A stretch of DNA of 64,000 bases from Chitinophagaceae bacterium (GCA_019638625.1 JAHBTK010000002.1:868001-932000), one strand, 5' to 3'. Counted from the stretch's first letter, positions 8,476 to 18,473 are shown. Translations and numbers: made by a program. Notes: generated from the letters alone by a model not told the origin.

Positions 8476-11283
8476 TCAAGGTCGATAAAGTGCTTTTATA
8501 TAAGAAATAATAGATTCAAGTTCAGAATTCGTAAGTACTCCTTCATAAGATGGCATTTCGGCTTGGTATCCTTTTACTATCTTCGCATTGGGATGAAGAA
8601 TTGATTCCTTCAAATATTCCTCGTCTACTGCTACAGTGATACCATCAGTCATTACCTGTTTCGATCCATATATCCCTTGAAACGGGGGGCCATACATTCC
8701 GTCGGTTTTCATACCTGTGGAATGGCATCCGCTACATCCTTTTTCGTTAAATAGTATTTTTCCTCTATCTACTGTAACCGGGAGATCAGTTTGAACCATT
8801 TTAGCTAATTCTTTATCACTAATATTTAAAAGATTAAAATCAATATTTTTAAAATCATTGTTCGAGATACTCAAATGGTTTAGATTGTATAAACTAAACC
8901 AAAGCCCATTATGAAGAGGCTTATTTCCCTTGGAAATTAAATTATACCGGACTTCCACCTGGTCAATCTCTTTCATATCAGGTACTAAAAGAAGAACTTC
9001 TTTACCAGTGGGAGACAGGTATGCAGCCAAAGCCGGAAGCTTTTCCTCTCCCGGTGTCCCATCAGGCTTAAAATGACCAGATCCATATTTCTCGGTACGT
9101 TTATAATCCCATCTTTTTATTGCATAGTTGGTTACATCTTTCGCACTTTCAGGATCTAACTCTGAGTCAAAAGCCAAAATGATTCCCTCCTTGCCAGCTT
9201 GAAATCCCTTTAAAAGCAGACTAGGCTCTCCTGTATACCTCAAACGTTGAATCGCAGCAATGTTTACAGAATTGCTTCCAAATAGATTCATTCCGGCTAT
9301 GTATAATTGGCCATCTGACCCAATCGCTCCCTTCATAGTTGGTGCAACATAGTTGGCAGGAATAAAAGTTACACCACCAATTAATCCATTCTTCGTCGTA
9401 TCAATTAACACTCTAAATATTCCGGGACGTCCAAAAGAGAAATGAAGGAGAGCATTATCCAGTGGCCCCATTTTGTTTCCGGTTACCCACAATTCACTAC
9501 TTGCCGAACGATCAATTTCATGGGGGATCCAGGTAAGAGGCCTTTCTGTCATTGCACTATCTGTTCTATGTTTTGTTGCCGGAACGCCAAAGTAATTACC
9601 CGGTTTGACAATATAAATCGGAGTGCTAGGCACAAAATTTCCTTCCTGGTCAGTAGCTGTCAGAAAATTATCTGTTTTTCTAAGCCCTAAATATGGGTCT
9701 CTAAGGCCTGTTGCGATAATTTTGGACTGTCTACCGTCTTGTGAAATATGCATGATTGTGCCAGATTGATTTGAACCGGCCCTAAAACCGGTAGTAACTA
9801 GTGGCGTTACACCTTGTCCTCCCAAACCAGCTCCACCTTTAGAAATAAAAAAAGAACCATCCTCCGCTAATACCATATCTGATGGCCATTCACGAGACTC
9901 AATAGACTGATCCATTATATTGGAGAAGTTTTTATAGAAGTCAGCTTCCCCGTCCCCATTCAGATCCCTAAGTTCAATAATTCCATTCCTGTCATAAACA
10001 AAGATTTGATTATCACGAATAGCGATACTCATTGGCTCAAATAGACCAGATGCATAGCGTTTCCACATCAATTTTTCAAGTTTGGCAGAAATCCCCTCTA
10101 CTATCCAAACATCACCTGAATATGTTACAACGGCAGCCTTATTCTCCGAGTTTGGGAAAAAGGCAATATCCATAGGTCGCATATTCCGGTGCCACGGATT
10201 CGGTAATGGAAGCGTCAAATTGTCAATTACGAAAGCTGCTGTGTCAGGAGACAATCTCCCCTTCGTTACAACCTCGTAATTCCATCTTTTGGGACCTCCA
10301 TTATCAAAAATTAAGGTTTTCTCTTTTTTAAAACCAGCAACTTTTGCTTTGAAATCCTGCAAATTTGATAATAAGCCCTTCCATAAAAATATTGTTGCCG
10401 ATCTGTAACTCGACCCAGGGGAAAACTTAACTGAAAGGTATTTGTCCTTTTCACTAATAACGCTAATAGGATCTTCATTTATGGACTTAATTGCAATCGC
10501 AGTAATTGAATCAGAAACCTCATCACGAACATAAGCCAAATCACCTTTGTCACTCACAAATGTTTCCTTTCCGCAAACTTCAGCAGCATTTAAATATACA
10601 GGATATGGAGAAGAATCAACTGTTACAGTCCTCGTAAAAATCGCTCCAAAACCAGATAATATGCTTCCGGGAATTTCATGAATTGATACAGAACCTATAG
10701 AATAACTAAGAATGGCTTGCTTTCCCAAAATATAAATTCCCTCCCATCTACCATAACTTGAAGGAATAGCTCCCCAACAAAAACCACTTCTACATTGATC
10801 TTCAGATCTCACCTCTTCATAAATTGTTTGGTTGATTGAGCCCCCGGGATAAATTCCATTTGCAAAAATCACATTACCCCTAATTTTAGGGACTTCATTT
10901 GCTTTATTAAAAAAATCATGATAAGATACCTGGGATAATTGCCCTACTGGTAATGTACCAGTTTCAAAGCCTAAAGACCAACGAAGTAAATCCATATCGA
11001 AACATCCATAAATATTATTTCCTAATTGAACCATTAGACCGCGAGCAACAAGATTATCTTTAGGATATTCGTCCCCTAAATTACGGGCATCTAAAGTAGT
11101 ACTATAAAAAGGGAAATCTCTTTCAACAAAATCTCCGAGTTTTAAAGAATCAAAATCATTGAACTCAATAGGTGTGGTTCTATTATTATGGCATCCCGTA
11201 AGTAATAATTGTTGGAATATAAATCCTCCAATAATAAGATTACAAAATTTACTTTGCTTAACAATATCCGTCAACCTTTTCAT
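8476..11283 (-). CDS. Lipoprotein with beta-propeller and C-terminal cytochrome c domain (paralogue 2)
   Basis: Predicted lipoprotein of 935 residues with lipobox LLTGC (Cys31). It is collinear with the product of 1361-4159 over its whole length: DUF6797-like N-terminal part (about 40-310), beta-propeller with DLNGDGEADFY, and cytochrome c domain with CSGCH at 850-854 and likely axial Met910 in YQAEMPSY. Both copies share unusual blocks such as SYHDFFNK, FRAGSN.SGTIM and WIPHEIDRSA/WIPHRIDRSA. It follows susD directly and so is the best candidate for the surface or periplasmic enzyme that acts on the imported ligand, passing electrons through haem c. The coding DNA is AT-rich, in contrast to its paralogue. 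The substrate is unknown. Confidence 0.8.
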   Translation of the reverse strand: MKRLTDIVKQSKFCNLIIGGFIFQQLLLTGCHNNRTTPIEFNDFDSLKLGDFVERDFPFYSTTLDARNLGDEYPKDNLVARGLMVQLGNNIYGCFDMDLLRWSLGFETGTLPVGQLSQVSYHDFFNKANEVPKIRGNVIFANGIYPGGSINQTIYEEVRSEDQCRSGFCWGAIPSSYGRWEGIYILGKQAILSYSIGSVSIHEIPGSILSGFGAIFTRTVTVDSSPYPVYLNAAEVCGKETFVSDKGDLAYVRDEVSDSITAIAIKSINEDPISVISEKDKYLSVKFSPGSSYRSATIFLWKGLLSNLQDFKAKVAGFKKEKTLIFDNGGPKRWNYEVVTKGRLSPDTAAFVIDNLTLPLPNPWHRNMRPMDIAFFPNSENKAAVVTYSGDVWIVEGISAKLEKLMWKRYASGLFEPMSIAIRDNQIFVYDRNGIIELRDLNGDGEADFYKNFSNIMDQSIESREWPSDMVLAEDGSFFISKGGAGLGGQGVTPLVTTGFRAGSNQSGTIMHISQDGRQSKIIATGLRDPYLGLRKTDNFLTATDQEGNFVPSTPIYIVKPGNYFGVPATKHRTDSAMTERPLTWIPHEIDRSASSELWVTGNKMGPLDNALLHFSFGRPGIFRVLIDTTKNGLIGGVTFIPANYVAPTMKGAIGSDGQLYIAGMNLFGSNSVNIAAIQRLRYTGEPSLLLKGFQAGKEGIILAFDSELDPESAKDVTNYAIKRWDYKRTEKYGSGHFKPDGTPGEEKLPALAAYLSPTGKEVLLLVPDMKEIDQVEVRYNLISKGNKPLHNGLWFSLYNLNHLSISNNDFKNIDFNLLNISDKELAKMVQTDLPVTVDRGKILFNEKGCSGCHSTGMKTDGMYGPPFQGIYGSKQVMTDGITVAVDEEYLKESILHPNAKIVKGYQAEMPSYEGVLTNSELESIISYIKALYRP

Positions 11284-11549
11284 AGTATTTCTTTAAGAGG
11301 TTAACTTAATCAATAAGTCAACGATACATTAATAAGATAACCCCAATATCATCCCATTCTTAAGTATAACAATTTGGACGACCAATAAAAACGCCTGGTA
11401 TCATGTCAACTGTAAAGTATCGTATTATAATTTCCCCCTCATCCCGCTGATAGGTTGCCCTTTCTGTGATCATCCCTGTCTGCAAGGCGCAGCCGGCAGG
11501 TGTGAGATCTGTGAGACAATTTACCCGACAAACCAGGGCTGACACAGTA

Positions 11550-13016
11550 CTAGTATCCAGGATTTTGATCCCTGCTTTGTTCCATAGCTCCATTATTATC
11601 AAATTCAGCAGTTGGAAAAGGCCAAAGAAAATGCCTATCCTGGATCACCTTGCCTGTATTCGCCAGGATAACCTCTTTTGCTTTATTCTTTCCAAGCCTT
11701 TTTAGATCGAACCACCTTTTACCACCTTCCATACTATTTTCATATCCTCTCTCTTTGAGAACAGTATCTATGAAATCGTCAAGATTAGCAAAATCTGCCA
11801 GTTTATAATCAACATCCGAAGATTGCAGAGGATCCCTTCCATAACCTCTCCTTTTAACGGTGTTAAGGGCCTCAATTGCATTCAAATTAACCCCATTTAC
11901 CCTGGCTTCGGATTCTGCATAGATTAAGAGTAAATCAGCATATCTATAAAAAGGATAATCATTTCCTCCATAGGTCCCAGAAGTAAGTGTAGCTGGATCT
12001 ATAAACTTTCTGGAAAGAATATAATTTGGGCCAAAACCTAAATCTCCCATTCCAAACCACAATTGTCTCCTAATGTCCCTTTTATCCCAATTAACATACA
12101 CTTTATAGTTAACAGTATCCATAACTATAGCAAATAATGATAAACCACCACCGTAATATCCACTCTGAGGAATAGACAAGAAGGCAGGGTAACTCCAACC
12201 AACATCACCAGGTGATCTGGAAAATTTTATATAAAATATTTCTTCTGGAGAGGTCACAAGATCCGGTCCATACAGATCGTATTCGAAATCCTGATAAGTT
12301 TCAATTTTAACAAGTGAATATTGGTTAGACTCTTTAACTTCTTTTGAAAATTTCAAAGCATCTTCATATTTTCCCTGATAAAAATAAACATCCGCTAATA
12401 AGGTCTTAGCAGATCCGCTGGTTGGATGCCCTGCATTGTCAGTGGTTGGAAGTAAATTTTCAATTGCAAATTTTAAATCATCTTCAATTAATTTATATAC
12501 ATCACTACTTTCACTTAGGGGAACATCCGGTTCAAGCATATTATCTTCAGTTCGCAAAACTGCTTTACCCCAATTTCTTATAATATGAAAATAATCAAAA
12601 GCTCTAAGAAATAAGACCTCACCTAAAAGCTTTCTTTTAGTGGCATCAGGAAGATTTTGGTTCTTCTCTACGTTATTAATTACGTTATTAGCATTTCGGA
12701 TAGATTGATAAAGCTGTCTCCAAAACGCTTCAACTCTGCCAATATTCGTATTATCCAAACCGTTGAACTGGCTAATTGGAGCATAACTACCTCTACCTTC
12801 TGCGAAATCCGTATAACAAACTAATTGCGCAGGATACGTAAATTCAAAAAGGCTACTTTTAAGGGGTCCGTAAATCCCATTTATGGCTGATTGAATTTCA
12901 TCTGGAGTTTTATAAAAGTTTTCTTCGGAAATAAGTTTTGGTTTCTCCGTTAAAACCTTTTTACAGGATATAAAAAAGAAAAAACCGAGTATTAGAAAGA
13001 TAAAAGAACGTTTCAT
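11550..13016 (-). CDS. SusD/RagB-family outer-membrane nutrient-binding lipoprotein
   Basis: Surface lipoprotein of 488 residues that would cap the SusC channel and bind the ligand. The ATG at 13016 is chosen over an upstream in-frame ATG at 13118 because it gives a proper lipoprotein signal (MKRSFIFLILGFFFFISCKK, Cys18) and starts 10 bases after the susC stop, whereas the longer frame would overlap susC by 92 bases. TPR-type helices are expected around residues 75-250; LRAFDYFHIIRNWG and YRYADLLLIYAESEARVNG are typical SusD blocks, and the protein ends with the family hallmark NPGY. Downstream, 11284-11549 holds no gene I can support before the next lipoprotein gene. Confidence 0.92.
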   Translation of the reverse strand: MKRSFIFLILGFFFFISCKKVLTEKPKLISEENFYKTPDEIQSAINGIYGPLKSSLFEFTYPAQLVCYTDFAEGRGSYAPISQFNGLDNTNIGRVEAFWRQLYQSIRNANNVINNVEKNQNLPDATKRKLLGEVLFLRAFDYFHIIRNWGKAVLRTEDNMLEPDVPLSESSDVYKLIEDDLKFAIENLLPTTDNAGHPTSGSAKTLLADVYFYQGKYEDALKFSKEVKESNQYSLVKIETYQDFEYDLYGPDLVTSPEEIFYIKFSRSPGDVGWSYPAFLSIPQSGYYGGGLSLFAIVMDTVNYKVYVNWDKRDIRRQLWFGMGDLGFGPNYILSRKFIDPATLTSGTYGGNDYPFYRYADLLLIYAESEARVNGVNLNAIEALNTVKRRGYGRDPLQSSDVDYKLADFANLDDFIDTVLKERGYENSMEGGKRWFDLKRLGKNKAKEVILANTGKVIQDRHFLWPFPTAEFDNNGAMEQSRDQNPGY

Positions 13017-13026
13017 TGTTTTAAAT

Positions 13027-16000
13027 TTAAAAAGTTGCACGAATTCCGAAATCAAATGACTTAGAGGTAGGATAGGTATAAGAATCAATACCGAGATTAA
13101 CTGAATTTCCACTACCACTTGAATTAACTTCTGGATCCCACCAGGAATATTTAGTGAACGTTAGTAAATTCTGCCCACCAATATACACTTGAATATTCTT
13201 GATGCCTTTAAGACCAATATTTTCAACAGGTAAGTTGTAACTCAATTGAATATTTCTGAGCCTTAAATAAGAACCATCTTCAACAAATCTATCAGAAACC
13301 CGCACTAAATTCTGTGCAGATGGCCTGGGGTATTTTGCATGAGGATCAGGTTTTGCAGGATCCCAGGTATTATAATATACATCCTTTAAGAAGTTAGACT
13401 GAAATCTAGCATCTAATGTGCTATTCGCTTTAGCTATATTAAAAATTTCCCGACCTTCTACACCGTTAAAAAATATAGATAAATCAAAATTTTTATAAGA
13501 AAGATTCGTGCTAAATCCGTAAATAACTCTCGGATTAGGATTCCCAAGAATCACTCTATCTCTATCGTTAATTATATTATCCCCATTGATATCAATATAT
13601 TGGATAATCCCATTTTCATTAAGAACATCTTCTTTATATCCATAAAAAGATCCTAAAGGCTCTCCCTCCCTGATTATATTTATTGGACCTGAAAAGAGAG
13701 TTACATTATAATTACTCCCGTAAATATCAATTCCTTTGTATAATTTGGTTACCCGATTCTTGTTAAATGACACATTACCCAGGATATTCCATCTTAATTT
13801 GGAATTAGAAATCATCTCCAGCGCCATCTCCAATTCAAGTCCATTATTTTTTATTGAGCCAATATTTGCCAAAGTATTTGCAAAACCAGTAGAGGGGCTT
13901 AATGGTACAGGATTCAAAAGATCTTCAGTATTTTTTATATAGTAATTAGCAGAGAAATCCAATTTGCTTCTAAATAAAGATAAATCAAAACCAATATTGA
14001 GTTGCTTGGTACTTTCCCATTTAAGGGCTGTTGGTACTGTAGAACTTAATACAAAATAATTTGATACCCCATTACCAAATCCTGTTGTTGCAGACGAAAG
14101 TAATCTTAAAGTCGAATAAGGACTTATCGCCTGGCTTCCTGTTACACCCCAGCCAGCTCTAACTTTAAGATCAGAGATAAAGTCTATATTAAAAAAATTT
14201 TCATTTGATATCCTCCACGCTACTGAACCTGATGGAAAATAACCCCACTTGTTTTTTTCAGAATACACGGAAGATCCATCTGCTCTAAAATTTATTGTTG
14301 CCAAAAATCTTTTATCAAAATCATAGTTGATTCTGCCTAATCCAGAAATTAGCGTTGAGTAATCATAAAACGAACTGGGAATACCTGGAGTTCTGGCTGC
14401 ACCTAAATTGTAAACATCAAAAATATCAGAAAGAAAACCCGCTCCGGAGGCGCTTAGTGAGGTTCTTTTATGATTTTGAAAAGTATATCCTGACATTAAT
14501 TGAAGACTATGCTTCCCAATTTTTTTATCATACGTAATGAATCCTTCGTTTAAATAACTTGTTGTATTTGGACGACTCATACTAGCAGAACTCACTCCAG
14601 TATAATATTTTGATGTAACAAAAACACTGGACCTGGTATCTGTACTAATTAATCCCCCGGTAATTTTAATTTTTAAATCTTTTATAGGTTCGTAGGTCAA
14701 TGCTAAACGTGCTAAAATATTATTTGACCTTTCGATATCTTTTGTCTCATCTATAAAATATGCAGGATTTATAACTTCAGGATTCCAATTATAATAATTC
14801 CTTAAATCCCTAATCGTCCCATCAGGTAAATAAGGTGTAAGGGTAGGAAACGCATTAAATGAGGTTCCAATTAGATTTGTACCTCTGCCTGGCCCACCAC
14901 TGTTCTGATTTTTTTTCTCAACATAAGTTAATATAACATTACTGGAAATATTCAATTTCTTATTAATCTGATGTTCCAGTTTACTATTTAAGGAATATCT
15001 GTAATATCCACTATTCTTTATTATACCATCTTGCCCTAAAAAGCTTCCTGAAACCGCAAATTTCGTATTATTATTACCTCCTCTAACACTTAAATTATGA
15101 CTCTGCATCAAAGCTTTCTGATAAACAAAATCTTGCCAGTCAAAGCCTTTTCCGGCCGCTTTAATTTCATCCTCACTAAATCGAGTCGGAAGTCCCCAAC
15201 TTTCAGCCACCCGATTCTCAAATTTAGTATACTCTTCTGCATTCATCATTTCAAGCTTTTTGCGTATTTGTTGAATAGCAAAGCTCGATTCATAATTTAT
15301 TGATGTTCCACCTGCTTTCCCGCTTTTTGTAGTTATAATTACAACACCATTAGCGCCCCTGGATCCATAGATAGCAGTAGCAGAGGCATCTTTTAATACT
15401 TCTATTGACTCAATATCGCTGTTATTGATAAGCCGTGAGTTGTCCGTTGGAAAACCATCAATAACATAGAGCGGTTCATTATCACCTCTAATTGAATTAG
15501 TTCCTCTTATCCTTATACTTATAGGCGAGCCCGGAGATCCATTATTTTGCATAACCTGAACACCTGACGCTCTACCACTAAGCGCTAATTGCAGGTTACT
15601 GGCAGGAAAAGAATTTAATTCATCTCCTTTAACTGAAGATACCGCCCCTGTCACATCACCCTTTTTCTGTGTGCCATAACCGACCACTATCACATCACTT
15701 AATCCCGCGACCTCTATCTCCAAAACAACATTCACTTCCGTTTGGCTTCCTGCATTCATTCTTCTGGTTTGATATCCTACACTCGAAAACTCCAGTATAA
15801 TATTCTTATTATCGGGCACCGTAAGTGTAAAGCGTCCTTCACTATTTGTAGTGGTTCCTCCCTGCGAACCTACAACGGTTACAGACACATTTTGTAAAGG
15901 CTCACCGCCCGCACTGAGTACGCGACCACGGATTTCCACCGGTGGTGGCAATGGCTCCGCATCTGCAGCACGGGTGGGTGCTGCAGTCGCTTTTCTCGTA

Positions 16001-16344
16001 ACAACGATCGTATTATTTTCAATGGAATACGCCATGGGCTGCCCCTTAAAACATTCGTTCAACACCTCATTTACCGAAGCATTCTTCACCCTGATCGTTA
16101 CATTAGGCAAACCGGAAAGCATGGTTTTGGTGTACAGGAAACCATAGCCCGCCTGGCGCTCTATTTCAAAGAATACCTTTTCCACCGGCACATTTTTAAG
16201 GGAGATCGTAACCTGGGGGAAACCTTTTGCATGTACCTGCAAAAAAGCAATCGTGAGGAGAACAGCAGTAAGTTTCATGATTTTCAGGAATTGAGGCGAC
16301 AACCGGCGTATGAGCAACGCCTTGCCACTAACAGAAAAAATCAT
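13027..16344 (-). CDS. SusC/RagA-family TonB-dependent outer-membrane transporter with STN domain
   Basis: Outer-membrane channel of 1105 residues that imports the ligand held by SusD using TonB energy. In order: N-terminal extension and signal sequence (to about residue 43, with MKLTAVLLTIAFLQVHAKG); STN signalling domain (about 45-115); carboxypeptidase-regulatory-like domain (about 135-220); plug with VVVGYGTQKKGDVTGAVSSV and LYVIDGFP (about 225-345); and a 22-strand barrel ending in an aromatic residue (SFDFGIRATF). The STN domain is the part that passes ligand signals to a FecR-type anti-sigma factor, and fecR and an ECF sigma gene lie directly upstream. An internal ATG (Met23) would also give a good signal peptide, so the start is not certain. 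Confidence 0.93.
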   Translation of the reverse strand: MIFSVSGKALLIRRLSPQFLKIMKLTAVLLTIAFLQVHAKGFPQVTISLKNVPVEKVFFEIERQAGYGFLYTKTMLSGLPNVTIRVKNASVNEVLNECFKGQPMAYSIENNTIVVTRKATAAPTRAADAEPLPPPVEIRGRVLSAGGEPLQNVSVTVVGSQGGTTTNSEGRFTLTVPDNKNIILEFSSVGYQTRRMNAGSQTEVNVVLEIEVAGLSDVIVVGYGTQKKGDVTGAVSSVKGDELNSFPASNLQLALSGRASGVQVMQNNGSPGSPISIRIRGTNSIRGDNEPLYVIDGFPTDNSRLINNSDIESIEVLKDASATAIYGSRGANGVVIITTKSGKAGGTSINYESSFAIQQIRKKLEMMNAEEYTKFENRVAESWGLPTRFSEDEIKAAGKGFDWQDFVYQKALMQSHNLSVRGGNNNTKFAVSGSFLGQDGIIKNSGYYRYSLNSKLEHQINKKLNISSNVILTYVEKKNQNSGGPGRGTNLIGTSFNAFPTLTPYLPDGTIRDLRNYYNWNPEVINPAYFIDETKDIERSNNILARLALTYEPIKDLKIKITGGLISTDTRSSVFVTSKYYTGVSSASMSRPNTTSYLNEGFITYDKKIGKHSLQLMSGYTFQNHKRTSLSASGAGFLSDIFDVYNLGAARTPGIPSSFYDYSTLISGLGRINYDFDKRFLATINFRADGSSVYSEKNKWGYFPSGSVAWRISNENFFNIDFISDLKVRAGWGVTGSQAISPYSTLRLLSSATTGFGNGVSNYFVLSSTVPTALKWESTKQLNIGFDLSLFRSKLDFSANYYIKNTEDLLNPVPLSPSTGFANTLANIGSIKNNGLELEMALEMISNSKLRWNILGNVSFNKNRVTKLYKGIDIYGSNYNVTLFSGPINIIREGEPLGSFYGYKEDVLNENGIIQYIDINGDNIINDRDRVILGNPNPRVIYGFSTNLSYKNFDLSIFFNGVEGREIFNIAKANSTLDARFQSNFLKDVYYNTWDPAKPDPHAKYPRPSAQNLVRVSDRFVEDGSYLRLRNIQLSYNLPVENIGLKGIKNIQVYIGGQNLLTFTKYSWWDPEVNSSGSGNSVNLGIDSYTYPTSKSFDFGIRATF

Positions 16345-16414
16345 AGTTTTGTGTTTTGGGTTTTAGAATAAATGAACGTAACTGTTTTACTTATCGGATT
16401 ACCCAAAAATTACC

Positions 16415-16440
16415 GCCATCCCGATTGCCGTCGGGGTGGC
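16415..16440. repeat. GC-rich hairpin between fecR and susC
   Basis: GCCATCCCGA (16415-16424) pairs with TCGGGGTGGC (16431-16440) across a 6-base loop, giving 10 base pairs with one G-T. On the minus strand, the direction of transcription, it is followed after a few bases by ATTTTTG, so it could act as an attenuator between fecR and susC. Its sequence style (ATCCCGAT...TCGGG) resembles the palindrome inside the tRNA pseudogene near 60.28 kb, so it may be a dispersed palindromic repeat. Confidence 0.5.
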
Positions 16441-16486
16441 TTTTTCAGGCAAGCCTATCTTCTTTCTGTATGCGATGCTGCTTTCT

Positions 16487-16504
16487 GCCACGAATACACG
16501 AATT
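16487..16504. repeat. Dispersed repeat unit, copy 1 (GCCACGAATACACGAATT)
   Basis: The 18-base unit GCCACGAATACACGAATT just downstream of fecR closely matches GCCACGAATACCCGAATG at 19199-19216 in the next large gap. Similar GAATAC/GTATTC palindromes are common intergenic elements in Bacteroidota. Function unknown. Confidence 0.45.
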
Positions 16505-16515
16505 AATTGGTAAGA

Positions 16516-17709
16516 TCATTTTTTAAAAGGCATCACGGTAATATGACGCCCGTTTACAGCAAAACTCACCGTGCCCGTTTTTCCCAGCATCTCCAGTATA
16601 TCCGCTATATTGTCGTAGCGTGAGCGGTTGATCACGCCCACAAACTCTTCACTGGTCACATTTTTCTCATAACTTATCTCTGCATCATACCACCTTGCTA
16701 ACTGCCGCATCACCGATTGAATATTATCTCCTTTAAAAACAAAACGACCGTTTTTCCATGCAGTTACCGCGTCTACATCTACCTGCTGCACACGTATTGC
16801 AGGGTTTGCCGTATTATCATTATTTTCTATTGCCGCCTGTTCTCCCGGGCTGATCATTTTACCGGTGCTGCCCTTACTTACTTGCACCGATCCCTCCAGC
16901 AAGGTGGTTTTTACCGTTTCTTCATCTGCATAGGCATTGATATTAAAATGTGTGCCAAGCACATGCACTTCCACTCCGTTCACCAGAACGGTGAAGGGCT
17001 TCGCGGCATTATGAGCCACCTCAAAATACCCTTCCCCGCTGAGCGTTACCGTTCTTTTATCGCCTGTAAAGGAAACCGGGAAACGCAGGGATGATGAGGC
17101 ATTGAGCCATACCTTACTGCCGTCGGCCAATACCACCTGGTACTGCCCGCCACGAGGGGTCGAAATGGTATTATATAATACTTCCTGTGGTTTATCTTTC
17201 GATGAGCTGTAAGAAAGCCGGCCATCATTTAATTTAATGACTTTCATATTGCCCTGTTGCGCTAATGCCCCGTTGCCGGCACTGTCGAGTATGACCTGCT
17301 CACCGTTTGCTAAAGTAAGCACTGCCCTATCTCCTCCCGGCACGAGTTCATTTTCAGGCTGCTGCTTTTCTGTTGCCGCAATGGGCTGCTCAACAGGTTT
17401 ATTGAAAATAAAATAGCTGCCCGCGCTCAGCAAAGCAACCACAGCCGCCGCTGCCCATACCCGTGGCCAAACAGAGCGCTGCCGCCCTATTACAGGCATA
17501 TCTGCGATCCTCGCATAAATGGTACTCCAGTCGGTTTGAGGCAATGGTTCATTAAGATCATGATCGGTCCACAGCTCTTTTACCTTCTCCCTGAGCTGTG
17601 TGTCGTCTTCCAGGTCTTTGATCCATTCCAATAATTCCCTCGTCTCTTCCGGAGTGGAAGCATCTGAGGCATACTGCTCCAGCAGGTATTTTAAGCGATT
17701 GTTACTCAT
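16516..17709 (-). CDS. FecR-family anti-sigma factor
   Basis: Membrane-spanning regulator of 397 residues. The N-terminal 80 residues are cytoplasmic and of the type that binds the ECF sigma factor (PEETRELLEWIKDLEDD). One transmembrane helix lies at about 84-104 (VWAAAAVVALLSAGSYFIF). The periplasmic FecR domain follows (about 175-285; ISTPRGGQYQVVLADGSKVW, FEVAHNAAKPFTV), and a DUF4974-type C-terminal domain (about 320-395) is expected to meet the STN domain of SusC. It lies between the sigma gene and susC, the usual order for ligand-responsive SusCD loci: ligand at SusC relieves inhibition of the sigma factor. Direct repeats of GTGAATCGTGA lie in the 167-base gap to the sigma gene. Confidence 0.93.
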   Translation of the reverse strand: MSNNRLKYLLEQYASDASTPEETRELLEWIKDLEDDTQLREKVKELWTDHDLNEPLPQTDWSTIYARIADMPVIGRQRSVWPRVWAAAAVVALLSAGSYFIFNKPVEQPIAATEKQQPENELVPGGDRAVLTLANGEQVILDSAGNGALAQQGNMKVIKLNDGRLSYSSSKDKPQEVLYNTISTPRGGQYQVVLADGSKVWLNASSSLRFPVSFTGDKRTVTLSGEGYFEVAHNAAKPFTVLVNGVEVHVLGTHFNINAYADEETVKTTLLEGSVQVSKGSTGKMISPGEQAAIENNDNTANPAIRVQQVDVDAVTAWKNGRFVFKGDNIQSVMRQLARWYDAEISYEKNVTSEEFVGVINRSRYDNIADILEMLGKTGTVSFAVNGRHITVMPFKK

Positions 17710-17876
17710 ACTGTACTACGATGTCAAACGTGAATCGTGAGTGGTGAATCGTGAAGAATAATTCACCATTCACTTTTGCCTTTTCACTTTTATATGCTCA
17801 GACTTACTTTGCCTGGACTAATACTAACAGGGAGTGAGGAATAGAATAAAAGTACCAGTGAGGGAGAAAATATTTT

Positions 17877-18473
17877 TTATTTAAATAGCATCGCCAGGAC
17901 GGTAACAAAGAATAGCGCCCATTTTTTCAAAATCGCTCGCATTGTTTTTACGGCAACAGCAAGATGATTCCTTACCGTGTTCTGGGAAATATGCATACGC
18001 TCTGCAATTTCATCATAGCTCAACCCTTCCTGTTTCCTCAATTCAAAAACCGTTCGTTGCTGTGGTGAAAGTTGCTGTACAGCCTCCCGGATCAGTTTAT
18101 CGGCTTCATGCGCTGCAACCGTTTCTTCGGTGGTATTTTGTTTTTGGGCGATATAGTACAGGATGGCATTTAAAAGCAGCTCGTTGCGGGATGCTTTTCT
18201 TAAATGGGTATAAATAGCATTATGGGTAATGGTAAACAGGTAGGCTTCGGGGTCGTTAATTTTGTCTAACCCTGCTCTCGACTGCCATATGGAAAGAAAT
18301 ACCTCCTGCACAATATCCTCAGCTTCCGAAGGGGATTTCAGCATTTTAAGCGCTACCCCAAATATCCTCTTCTTATAGGCTTCAAAGAATACCTCGAACA
18401 CGCTAATGTCTTCTTTAGCAAAGGCCTGAAAACATTCTTTTATATCAATATGGCAGAGATCCCGGCAAGGCAT
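17877..18473 (-). CDS. ECF RNA polymerase sigma factor (FecI-like, Bacteroidota expansion family)
   Basis: Sigma factor of 198 residues. Region 2 spans about residues 25-95 (SEAEDIVQEVFLSIWQSR; DPEAYLFTITHNAIYTHLRK). Region 4 spans about 130-180 (LSPQQRTVFELRKQEGLSYDEIAERMHISQNTVRNHL, a helix-turn-helix). The hydrophobic tail (KKWALFFVTVLAMLFK) is a recurrent oddity of this subfamily and may keep the protein at the membrane near FecR. It is the first gene of the minus-strand regulatory and uptake unit and should direct transcription of susC and genes below it. Confidence 0.93.
   Translation of the reverse strand: MPCRDLCHIDIKECFQAFAKEDISVFEVFFEAYKKRIFGVALKMLKSPSEAEDIVQEVFLSIWQSRAGLDKINDPEAYLFTITHNAIYTHLRKASRNELLLNAILYYIAQKQNTTEETVAAHEADKLIREAVQQLSPQQRTVFELRKQEGLSYDEIAERMHISQNTVRNHLAVAVKTMRAILKKWALFFVTVLAMLFK

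Noticed and set aside
11360..11602. 80-codon open frame on the minus strand overlapping the end of susD
   Set aside because: It overlaps the conserved SusD C-terminus in another frame and has no recognisable domain.
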